Assembly: GCA_016783865.1 (NCBI GenBank)
Contig: JADHVS010000030.1
Coordinates: 1-31,523 of the forward strand
Direction: 5' to 3'
DNA from: Bacteroidales bacterium
Lineage (GTDB): Bacteria > Bacteroidota > Bacteroidia > Bacteroidales > SM23-62
DNA length: 31,523 nucleotides
A program made the translations under genes and the position numbers. Shown here piece by piece: positions 18,505 through 25,955 of the stretch (positions within the stretch are counted from its first letter, which is position 1; each line of letters begins with the position of its first letter). The notes under the pieces were generated by a model. That model did not search any database. It saw only the letters and a list, made by a program, of their open reading frames with translations, and was not told the DNA's origin.

Positions 18505-19986
18505 ATGCATTTTAACAATCAAAAGTTGCTTAGGCGGATGATGCTCGTTTGTAGCTTAACCTTTCTTGCCGTCTGTAGCGAAAAGCCGACTCAACCTGGC
18601 AAAAATCCTGTCTCACTCCAAATAACTGCGCCAACGTTATCCATCTTTTCCGGCGGCACGCTGCAGTTATCTGCCATTGTCAGCTTCGCAGATGGAACAA
18701 CCGGTGATGTGACCGCCGAGGCGAACTGGTCAATCCTTCCTGGCCATGCCGGAACCGTGTACGAGGCAGGGCTTTTCGTCGCCACGAATAATTCAACGGG
18801 CGTTGAGACTGTTCGCGTAGACTATCAAGGTCAGACGGCGACTGAGCAAATCGAAGTTACTAAGCGAGCCAGATCATTAGCAGTCTGGCCTGTGACAACT
18901 ACTATCGAATCGGGAGGAAATATCCAGTTTGAAGCCATTGCGGAATTTCAAGATGCCAGCCAGGCATACGTCACTGAGGAGGTAATCTGGTCTCTCACGT
19001 CTGGTGTTATCGCATCTATCGATAGTAGCGGGCTGTTTCGATCTATACAGGGATTTACTGGTCGGGATACAGTGACCGGAAAGTTTCAAGCATTAACCAC
19101 ACAGAGCCAGGTGCAGGTGCAAGAGACGTTAGAAAATCCATTTGAAATGGTAACAATACCTGCTGGTAGTTTTATAATGGGTGATGATAGTAGTCAATGG
19201 GCCAATGAAAAACCAGCTCATGAAGTGTACACGGATGCTTTTGAAATTAGTAAGCATGAAGTTACCAATGAGCAGTACGCTGCTTATTTGAACGAGGCCC
19301 TCGACGCTGGTGAAATTTATGTTGAATCGGGCATTGTAACGGGTAGAAAAGGTCCTTTTGCATGGCTGACTTACTTAAGATTGTCGGGAAGTCCGCAGTT
19401 TCCGGATAGATATATTGAATATGTGGAGGTTGAACAGGGTATCTTCGCATTTCGTGTTAAGCCGGGATTTGAACAGTACCCAGTGGTAAGGTTGAATTGG
19501 TATGGTGCTGCTGCCTTTTGTTCTTTTTATGGCCTGCGCTTGCCAACCGAGGCAGAATGGGAGAACGCCTGTCGTGGGGGCCAACAACTAGAATACGGAA
19601 CACAAGATGGCAGCATCAGTCACGACTTGGCTAATTATGCAGGAGTGGGTGGTGGCGATATATACGAGGGCTTAGCGCCGATCCGTTCGTTCCCCCCGAA
19701 TCCATCCGAGCTATACGATATGAGTGGAAATGCCGCTGAGTATGTTTTTGACATTTATGATGCAAATTACTACTCTGTAAGCCCCACAACGAATCCTACT
19801 GGCCCAGGACCTGCTATGCCTATTGGCCGAATTCCTGGTGGCTTATCTCTTTGGCGAGGTGGCTCTTGGCTCTTTAACACCCAATTTTCCAGCTCCGCTT
19901 TTCGTGGATATATCGATGATCTGGCCGATACGAATTTATTGATCAACGGTTTTGTTGGTTTTCGCGTAGCGCGATCGTTGCCCTGA
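18505..19986 (+). CDS. Ig-like and SUMF1 (formylglycine-generating-enzyme-fold) protein, probably a lipoprotein
   Basis: 493 residues. The N-terminus is hydrophobic and ends in LAVC, a near-lipobox with unusual Val at -1. Two bacterial Ig-like (BIG2-type) domains follow at about 35-120 and 121-210. Residues 215-492 are a SUMF1/FGE-sulfatase fold: MVTIPAGSFIMG, HEVTNEQYAAYLN, GLRLPTEAEWENACRGG, LYDMSGNAAEYVFD, LWRGGSW and GFVGFRVAR. Active formylglycine-generating enzymes use cysteines just after RGGSW; here the segment is RGGSWLFNTQFSSSAFRG, with none. It is therefore more likely a binding or structural protein than a sulfatase activator, and no sulfatase gene is in the window. The best ribosome site (AGGAG, 18481-18485) is unusually far from the ATG. 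Confidence 0.8.
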   Translation: MHFNNQKLLRRMMLVCSLTFLAVCSEKPTQPGKNPVSLQITAPTLSIFSGGTLQLSAIVSFADGTTGDVTAEANWSILPGHAGTVYEAGLFVATNNSTGVETVRVDYQGQTATEQIEVTKRARSLAVWPVTTTIESGGNIQFEAIAEFQDASQAYVTEEVIWSLTSGVIASIDSSGLFRSIQGFTGRDTVTGKFQALTTQSQVQVQETLENPFEMVTIPAGSFIMGDDSSQWANEKPAHEVYTDAFEISKHEVTNEQYAAYLNEALDAGEIYVESGIVTGRKGPFAWLTYLRLSGSPQFPDRYIEYVEVEQGIFAFRVKPGFEQYPVVRLNWYGAAAFCSFYGLRLPTEAEWENACRGGQQLEYGTQDGSISHDLANYAGVGGGDIYEGLAPIRSFPPNPSELYDMSGNAAEYVFDIYDANYYSVSPTTNPTGPGPAMPIGRIPGGLSLWRGGSWLFNTQFSSSAFRGYIDDLADTNLLINGFVGFRVARSLP

Positions 19987-20063
19987 GTCCTAGGTCCATC
20001 CATCCTGAGAATGTGGGGATGAAAAGAACCGTTTAGTGTTAAATCCTGTCCGATTAGTACTAC

Positions 20064-20096
20064 CGAAAGAATTGATTAATGGGCTGTACTCTTTCG
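20064..20096. repeat. Inverted repeat upstream of the aminopeptidase gene
   Basis: CGAAAGA (20064-20070) and TCTTTCG (20090-20096) are perfect inverted arms separated by 19 bases, 36 bases before the M1 aminopeptidase start. It could be a protein-binding operator or a weak hairpin in the leader. Confidence 0.3.
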
Positions 20097-20131
20097 ATAA
20101 TCAGATAATAAATTTTTGGGGGGTAAAGTAA

Positions 20132-22636
20132 ATGAATAAGAGAAAAATGCCGGGATGGATTTTATCTGCGATTTTCATCCTTAGCTTGCTTAATTCAACA
20201 CATGCCCAAAGCTTACCCAAGGGAAAGTACCATCGAAACCGGGAACGGGTTATTGACATTATTCACTATAAAGCTGAGCTGAATTTTGATTTCAGTAAAA
20301 AAGAGGTAGCGGGAAAAGCGACTGTGATTTTCTGTCCACTGAATAAAATAAACAAATTTTCCTTAGATGCAATGCGACTGAAATTCGATACAGTTGATCT
20401 TATTCAAGAAACTGTAGCTAATCCATTAAAATTTGAACATCATGACCAAGCCCTTGAAATAACCCTTGATCGAATATATTCACCGAGAGATACTGTGACT
20501 GTGTCTATACGTTATTTAGCCCAACCCAATGCTGGTATGTATTTCTCGAAGGATTATGAAAAAGATGTCCAATTCTACATTTATACCTATGGAGAAGGAG
20601 GCCTTCACGCGAACTGGCTTCCCATTTATAACGACGTCAACGATAAATTCTCGACGGAGATGGTGGTAACCGTACCGCCTCCTTACACAGTCATCTCTAA
20701 TGGAAAATTAATAAATGTTGAAAAGCTGGAAAATGGGAGTCAGACTTTTCACTGGAAACAGGATTTACCCCATCCGAATTATCTCATTTCTATTTATGTA
20801 GGCGAATTTGAAAAGGGAGATCTACCGCCTGCATTTGGCACAATCCCGCTTAGCTACTGGGTTCCAAAAGGGAGATTGAAAGAGGGTGCTTACGTGTTTC
20901 GTAATACTACCAGGATGGTGGAATTCTTTTCAAACCGGTTTAATTACAAATACCCCTGGGATAAGTACGATCAAATAGCCTTTCCAGATTATGCCATAGG
21001 GGCAATGGAACATACTTCCATAACTGGACATCGGGCTTCGATGTTAAGAGATGAACATGCGCCTTCAAATTTTGGTCCCCCAGATTTCGAGAGTTATCAT
21101 AATGTTTGGACTGCTGAGGGTGTAATTGCCCATGAATTGGCGCATCATTGGTTTGGGAATAATCTAACCTGCCGTAATCTAAACTACCTCTGGTTGAACG
21201 AGAGTTTTGCCACCTATTGCCAGATGCTTTGGGATGAAGAATTTATGGGAAAAGAAACGCTTCTTCTTGACAGGCAGGATGCTATAGATCGTTACATGAA
21301 CTATGTGGCCGAAGAACATCTTATTCGCCCATTGGAGTATTCCTATTACGATACAGTTGGAGAAATTTATACGATAGAACTTACTTACTTCAAAGGGGCT
21401 ATAATCCTTCATATGTTGAGAAACATCCTGGGCGATGAGGATTTCTTTCGTACCTGGAGTTATTATCTGCACAAACATGAATTTTCCAATGTGAAAAGCC
21501 AGGATTTCAAGATCGCGATTGAAGAAGCCACAGGGAAAAATCTTGATTGGTTCTTTGATGATTGGATTTATGGCGGGGGATACCCGATTTTTGAAGTCAG
21601 TTATACCTATCTAAAAGATTGTAAACTCATTGACCTAACCGTTAAACAAGTCCAAGCGATCATTAAGGGTCAGGATCTGTTTACCTTACCGGTTGAGATA
21701 ATTATCGCCACTTCAAAAGGAGTAAAAAGGGAAACCATTTGGGTGAAAACCAAGGAAGATCAATTCCTCCTTGGTTGCGATGAGGAACCACTGATGGTCA
21801 GTTTTGATGGCAAGGGTGCTCTGGTGGCAGAGATCAGATTTAACAAGTCACTTGATGAACTGCTTTATGAGATAGAAAATGGTGAACTTCCCGGTCGCAT
21901 CTGGGCGATGAGGGAAATTGCTAATCGGTTTCCAGTACATCCAAAATCCTTACAAGCAATTTCAAACACCATATCAGGTGCCGCATTTTGGGGGCTGAAA
22001 GCCGAAGCAGCTCTTCTTTTGGGTAAACTCCGTACTCCAGAAGCAGAAAAGGTGATCTCAAAAGCATTGAAATCATTCAATTATAGAATTCGAAAAGCTG
22101 CTGTTTTGGCCTTACCGAATTTCAGGATACATTTTGCCGAGAAGATATTGAAAAATATCATAAAAAAAGACCCACATTCAGATGTAGTAGCAACAGCTAT
22201 TGTGGCATTGGCAAGAACCAACCCAGATGGTCAAACCGACTTCATACGTAAGCAAATCAACCGATCTTCCTGGTACGATGAGATTAAGATAGCCTGTTTG
22301 AAAGCATTCGAAATCATCGGAAATGAACGATTGGTTTCGTATATTAGGACCTTTACCGATGAAAAATACCATGAGTTTACTCGAATTGGTGCGCTCGAAG
22401 CTTGGAAGAGTTGCAGGCCTGATGATAGGGAATTACACGAGATTTTGATGAACAATGCTAAAGACACTCAAGCTGGTGTTCAACTGTTTTCGACAGAATC
22501 ATTGGGGTTGCTATACGTAGCTGAGGCTGTGCCACTTCTTGAAAAGATAGTCGACACATCTGGAGATATTGATTTCAGGGTTGCAGCAAAAAAGGCGCTA
22601 GTTGAGATAAAAAGAGTGGCTGATGCAAGTAAATAA
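20132..22636 (+). CDS. Exported M1 family aminopeptidase with HEAT-like C-terminus
   Basis: 834 residues with signal peptide ending THAQ. The M1 zinc site is intact: HELAH at 334-338 and the third ligand E357 in WLNESF, the standard HExxH-18-E spacing. The substrate-anchoring motif is GAMEH at 290-294, where the classical form is GAMEN. The catalytic tyrosine is probably the one in ELTYFKGA. From about residue 575 the protein is helical with HEAT-like repeats (AEAALLLGKL, IRKAAVLALPNF, VVATAIVALAR). It should remove N-terminal residues from peptides outside the cytoplasm. The stop codon lies inside the first copy of the 45-base direct repeat described at 22622. A GGGGGG tract 9 bases before ATG is the likely ribosome site. 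Confidence 0.92.
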   Translation: MNKRKMPGWILSAIFILSLLNSTHAQSLPKGKYHRNRERVIDIIHYKAELNFDFSKKEVAGKATVIFCPLNKINKFSLDAMRLKFDTVDLIQETVANPLKFEHHDQALEITLDRIYSPRDTVTVSIRYLAQPNAGMYFSKDYEKDVQFYIYTYGEGGLHANWLPIYNDVNDKFSTEMVVTVPPPYTVISNGKLINVEKLENGSQTFHWKQDLPHPNYLISIYVGEFEKGDLPPAFGTIPLSYWVPKGRLKEGAYVFRNTTRMVEFFSNRFNYKYPWDKYDQIAFPDYAIGAMEHTSITGHRASMLRDEHAPSNFGPPDFESYHNVWTAEGVIAHELAHHWFGNNLTCRNLNYLWLNESFATYCQMLWDEEFMGKETLLLDRQDAIDRYMNYVAEEHLIRPLEYSYYDTVGEIYTIELTYFKGAIILHMLRNILGDEDFFRTWSYYLHKHEFSNVKSQDFKIAIEEATGKNLDWFFDDWIYGGGYPIFEVSYTYLKDCKLIDLTVKQVQAIIKGQDLFTLPVEIIIATSKGVKRETIWVKTKEDQFLLGCDEEPLMVSFDGKGALVAEIRFNKSLDELLYEIENGELPGRIWAMREIANRFPVHPKSLQAISNTISGAAFWGLKAEAALLLGKLRTPEAEKVISKALKSFNYRIRKAAVLALPNFRIHFAEKILKNIIKKDPHSDVVATAIVALARTNPDGQTDFIRKQINRSSWYDEIKIACLKAFEIIGNERLVSYIRTFTDEKYHEFTRIGALEAWKSCRPDDRELHEILMNNAKDTQAGVQLFSTESLGLLYVAEAVPLLEKIVDTSGDIDFRVAAKKALVEIKRVADASK

Positions 22637-22666
22637 ACGAAGAGCGAGAAGGAAGTCAAAAATGAA
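22622..22666 (+). repeat. 45-base direct repeat, copy 1
   Basis: It differs from copy 2 (24056-24100) at only 2 of 45 positions (GGAAGTC against GGAGGTT). Copy 1 covers the last codons of the aminopeptidase gene (DASK and stop), an A+G-rich ribosome site, and an ATGAA. Weaker similarity runs on for about 19 more bases (14 of 19 by eye). To the left the two copies diverge abruptly. Confidence 0.92.
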
Positions 22667-22694
22667 GCACAGATTACTAAATTTAGAGGAATGA
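22662..22694 (+). pseudogene. Broken 10-codon start of the downstream secreted-protein gene
   Basis: The ATG in repeat copy 1 opens MKHRLLNLEE and stop. It lines up with MKQKLFYLSL, the start of the secreted protein at 24096. The stop at 22692-22694 is one base before the ATG of the barrel gene, so it may now act as a leader coupling translation to that gene. Confidence 0.55.
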
Positions 22695-22695
22695 A

Positions 22696-24021
22696 ATGAA
22701 ATTGCTTCAGTATATTCGCATTTGGATTTTGTTTGGGTTGTGTGTGTTCCTTACAGATAATCTTCATGCCCAACTTTCCGCCTGTCACAGCATTATGTTT
22801 CCCTATGATAATCCCAATAGAGTAATTTATTCTGCCGGAAGTTTGACATATTCTGCCGCCGATTATTCTGCAAACATTCAAAGCAATCCGGTAAGTTTTT
22901 CATTTGTTGAAAAGCCACAAATATTTTTCATTCTTAATCAAGATATTTCAAGATATCATATAACAGACATCAGGATAAATAAAACTCTTTTTAATAATGG
23001 GAATAATGATAAAGAAAGAAAACTTGATCCAGAATATAAACTATATCCAATATTTATATCATGCACTCTACCTTTGAATGTCGCTAACCAGAGAATTTTT
23101 CTGTCAGCATCATTAAACAAAATCCAGATGCCTGAACACGAAGTGCGGTTGACTGGCAATGAATATCCTGGTTTGGATCCCGAATTGGATTTCCATCATC
23201 AAAGGGATGGGCATGTTTGGAATGCCACGATGAATATTGGTTATCAGTTCCCCTTAAATATCAATTTGGGAATAACCTGGAGCCAATGGTTTGGCAGTTA
23301 TCATTGGTATGATTATAACACCTCACAGAGTGTCATCGGAGAAGGTAAATTCAAATATGATGGGAACAACTTCAGTATTGGTCTTCTAAAAAAGTATAAG
23401 GATCATTCGATTTCGATTAGTTATCATGCACCTCTCACATTAATGAAGGCGGATGATATTTACATCAAAAATATGGGTGAAGATAAGTATACTCTTCAAC
23501 AGAAATTTGATGGCGCTTTCAAATTGGGCATTGCTTTTATATTGAATGATAAATCAACGTTGTCTTTTGGCTATAGATATCAAAACAAATTTTCAATTGA
23601 AGGAATAGCAGTAAGATATGATAAGAGTCGTGAAATAAAGTATGAATACAGCAATTCACATCAAATTGCCATAGCATATGAATATATTGTTTATTTTAAA
23701 GGAAAAAAGCTTCCGGTCTTTTTATCCTATTGGGCAGATTGGCTTCCTAAAAAATCCGGATTTGGCCAATTAAATATTTATCAGGACTTTTCTGGCGATT
23801 ATCATTATCAACTTCCAGAGCTATATGAAAACATTGCTGGAGGTATTTGTTTTCCGTTTTATTTCTTGAATATTCATTTAACCGGTCAGTTGAATTTATA
23901 TCCAATTAGCGTAACGTACCTCCCGCTTAATTATACCCATATTATTCCACCATTGAGCTTTGATGCGAAAAGAATGAATGTCATATTCAATTTTGGTGTT
24001 TCGTATGCTTTTAAAAGATGA
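22696..24021 (+). CDS. Outer-membrane beta-barrel protein, FadL/OmpP1-like
   Basis: 441 residues with signal peptide ending NLHAQ. The body is a run of amphipathic strands with conserved-looking barrel phrases (LSFGYRYQNKF, KLGIAFILNDKSTLSFGY, LGITWSQWFG) and a C-terminal strand ending FGVSYAFKR. The pattern resembles the FadL/OmpP1 hydrophobic-substrate channels, but similarity is too weak by eye to assign a substrate. The gene is much more AT-rich than both neighbours: 13 and 17 G+C in the 60-base lines at 22981 and 23581, against 26 at 21301 and 34 at 24841. With the flanking direct repeats this suggests a later insertion between the aminopeptidase and secreted-protein genes. Confidence 0.65.
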   Translation: MKLLQYIRIWILFGLCVFLTDNLHAQLSACHSIMFPYDNPNRVIYSAGSLTYSAADYSANIQSNPVSFSFVEKPQIFFILNQDISRYHITDIRINKTLFNNGNNDKERKLDPEYKLYPIFISCTLPLNVANQRIFLSASLNKIQMPEHEVRLTGNEYPGLDPELDFHHQRDGHVWNATMNIGYQFPLNINLGITWSQWFGSYHWYDYNTSQSVIGEGKFKYDGNNFSIGLLKKYKDHSISISYHAPLTLMKADDIYIKNMGEDKYTLQQKFDGAFKLGIAFILNDKSTLSFGYRYQNKFSIEGIAVRYDKSREIKYEYSNSHQIAIAYEYIVYFKGKKLPVFLSYWADWLPKKSGFGQLNIYQDFSGDYHYQLPELYENIAGGICFPFYFLNIHLTGQLNLYPISVTYLPLNYTHIIPPLSFDAKRMNVIFNFGVSYAFKR

Positions 24022-24055
24022 AAATTCGTTTTATCGTCCTCAGCAACTCGCTGCG

Positions 24056-24100
24056 GATGCAAGTAAATAAACGAAGAGCGAGAAGGAGGTTAAAAATGAA
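24056..24100 (+). repeat. 45-base direct repeat, copy 2
   Basis: Second copy, 1434 bases after copy 1. Here the segment supplies the ribosome site GAAGGAGG and the first codons of the secreted-protein gene, while the aminopeptidase-end codons (DASK, stop) are present only as a fossil outside any gene. Confidence 0.92.
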
Positions 24101-25874
24101 ACAAAAATTATTCTATTTAAGCTTATTGACCTTCATTTTTGTCTCCGTAGAATCTTTTGCCCGAGAGCTTGCTACGGATCGTGCTCCATTATCGTTCCGG
24201 AAATCCTCCGGCAAACCTATGGCCACGCTGGTAAACATCAATAACATGTCTATGTGGGTTCAAGCCAACGGGAGCAATCGGAATGTGATTTACCCAAGAG
24301 GAACGGCCACTGTTGTTTGGAATGATGGTATCGTATGGGGAGGTTTCGTGAAAGATGACCATGATCCTGAACTTAGAGTAGGCGGACAAAGGTGGATCAT
24401 CGGCACTGTACCGGGGTGTATACTGTCTAAGGGGATTGCCGAAGATCCCAATGATCCAAATGTTCGTATCTGGCGCATTCGCCCAGACTGGCAAACAGCT
24501 GATTTGACCCAGGATGCGGCTGAATATTTTAATATCCCAATGGATAGTGTGAGGCAGGTGCAAATTGATGCAGTTCGGGTCCAATACGAAAAGGACCGGA
24601 ATGAATGGCCCTGGCAAAAAGGCGCTCCTTTTTATGATACAAATGGTAACAAAATTATGGATCATGGCGAAGAGCCGGGTTTAGCCCATGCAGATCACGT
24701 GGTGTGGTTTGTAGCCAACGATCTTGATGCTGCGGTGACAACAAATTTCTTTGGTTCACCACCAATCGGTTTGGAGATGCAAGTAACTTTATGGGCCTAT
24801 AATCGTACCGGATCGAGATTGAATGACGCTTTTCAGAACGCCATCTTCAAGCGCGCTAGACTCATTTACAAAGGCCGAGCCGATACACCGGACACGGCTC
24901 GTATTGATAGTATGTTTATTGGACAAGTTGTTGACCCGGATGTAGGAAAAGCCGGGGATGACTTTGCGGGTTGTGACACCTTACTTCAACTTGGTTATGG
25001 TTATAATTCCAAAAGTATAGATAATGATTTTCAGAAATTCAATATTTTTGCACCCGCTATTGGATATACACTGATTCAAGGTCCGATCGTGGCAAGTAAT
25101 AATCCTTTAGATTATGCAAACTTTGATTTTGGAAAACGAAGTGGTTTTATCAATTTACCCATGACGTCTTTCTGGCAAAAAGCAACAGGAACTACGGTCC
25201 GCATTGATATTTACGCCTTTAAAATGTACAAGGCCATGACTGGATTTTTACCTTTAATGGATAGCGAAGAACCTTTTTGGGATTGTAATGGGAACCCAAC
25301 AAGATTTATGGTCAGCGGCGATCCGGTTAAAGGAACGGGGTGTATAGATGGTATGCGTCATGTGCATCCAGGATTTCCAGGAGATCGTAGTTTTCAGATG
25401 AGTTCCGGACCTTTCACCATGTCCTTAGGCGACACACAGGAAGTTGTCATTGCCATAGTAGGGGGGATCGGTTCAGGTTGCCTGGCCAGTGTTTCTGTCA
25501 TGAAACATCATGTCAAGTGGGCTCGATTCTATGCACAGTGGGTTTTTGTAACAGGACTCGAAGAGGAGCCGCTTACTGAAGAATTATTATTACCACAAAA
25601 TTTTCGTCTATATCAGAACTATCCCAATCCATTCAATGTCAGCACCGAAATTTGTTACGATCTTCCAATTACTAAAAGTGTGAAATTGGCCATATATAAC
25701 CTGATGGGTCAAGTGGTTAAAGTCCTTGTGAATGAAACTCAGGAAGCCGGGAATTATGTATTTCAATGGGATGGAATGGACGTGCGTGGTGAGAAAGTGC
25801 CCAGTGGAATTTATTTATACAGAATTGAAGCAGGGTATTGGGTCTTGACAAAGAAAATGATACTGTTGCGGTAA
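24096..25874 (+). CDS. Secreted protein with T9SS type A sorting domain, short paralogue of the 1172-residue protein
   Basis: 592 residues from ATG 24096, where GAAGGAGG and a signal peptide (MKQKLFYLSLLTF... ending SFA) agree; the frame is open upstream to 24018 but that part is highly basic and has no signal. Residues about 40-480 match the 1172-residue protein: VNINNMSMW, DGIVWGG, RVGGQRW, NLPMTSF, GPIVAS, and DTQEVVIAIVGGIGS. It then skips the fibronectin-like and later regions and goes through a short linker to a canonical sorting domain (QNYPNPFNVSTEI, LAIYNLMGQVVKVL, FQWDGMD, PSGIYLYRI, KKMILLR). It is expected to reach the cell surface by a type IX route. The shared domain has no function that I can name. 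Confidence 0.85.
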   Translation: MKQKLFYLSLLTFIFVSVESFARELATDRAPLSFRKSSGKPMATLVNINNMSMWVQANGSNRNVIYPRGTATVVWNDGIVWGGFVKDDHDPELRVGGQRWIIGTVPGCILSKGIAEDPNDPNVRIWRIRPDWQTADLTQDAAEYFNIPMDSVRQVQIDAVRVQYEKDRNEWPWQKGAPFYDTNGNKIMDHGEEPGLAHADHVVWFVANDLDAAVTTNFFGSPPIGLEMQVTLWAYNRTGSRLNDAFQNAIFKRARLIYKGRADTPDTARIDSMFIGQVVDPDVGKAGDDFAGCDTLLQLGYGYNSKSIDNDFQKFNIFAPAIGYTLIQGPIVASNNPLDYANFDFGKRSGFINLPMTSFWQKATGTTVRIDIYAFKMYKAMTGFLPLMDSEEPFWDCNGNPTRFMVSGDPVKGTGCIDGMRHVHPGFPGDRSFQMSSGPFTMSLGDTQEVVIAIVGGIGSGCLASVSVMKHHVKWARFYAQWVFVTGLEEEPLTEELLLPQNFRLYQNYPNPFNVSTEICYDLPITKSVKLAIYNLMGQVVKVLVNETQEAGNYVFQWDGMDVRGEKVPSGIYLYRIEAGYWVLTKKMILLR

Positions 25875-25885
25875 GGAAAACCATT

Positions 25886-25914
25886 TTGACAGTATTTGTT
25901 AGTTGAACACAGTA
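25886..25914 (+). promoter_or_regulatory. Possible promoter of the serine hydrolase gene
   Basis: A perfect TTGACA at 25886-25891 is followed after 17 bases by ACAGTA (25909-25914), a poor -10 box. It lies 41 bases before the hydrolase start. Confidence 0.25.
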
Positions 25915-25955
25915 AAGTACATTATCAATAGTCAGTAACTTACTTGGAGGAAACT

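Noticed and set aside
18505..19986. Functional formylglycine-generating enzyme
   Set aside because: The cysteines required for catalysis are absent and no sulfatase gene is nearby.
20990..21015. GAMEH instead of GAMEN in the M1 aminopeptidase as a loss-of-function sign
   Set aside because: A histidine at this position is known in other M1 peptidases, and the zinc ligands are intact, so this looks like a subfamily feature.
22667..24055. Insertion sequence or transposon explanation for the barrel gene
   Set aside because: No transposase, no terminal inverted repeats, and a 45-base duplication is longer than usual target-site duplications. Only insertion or duplication in general is supported.
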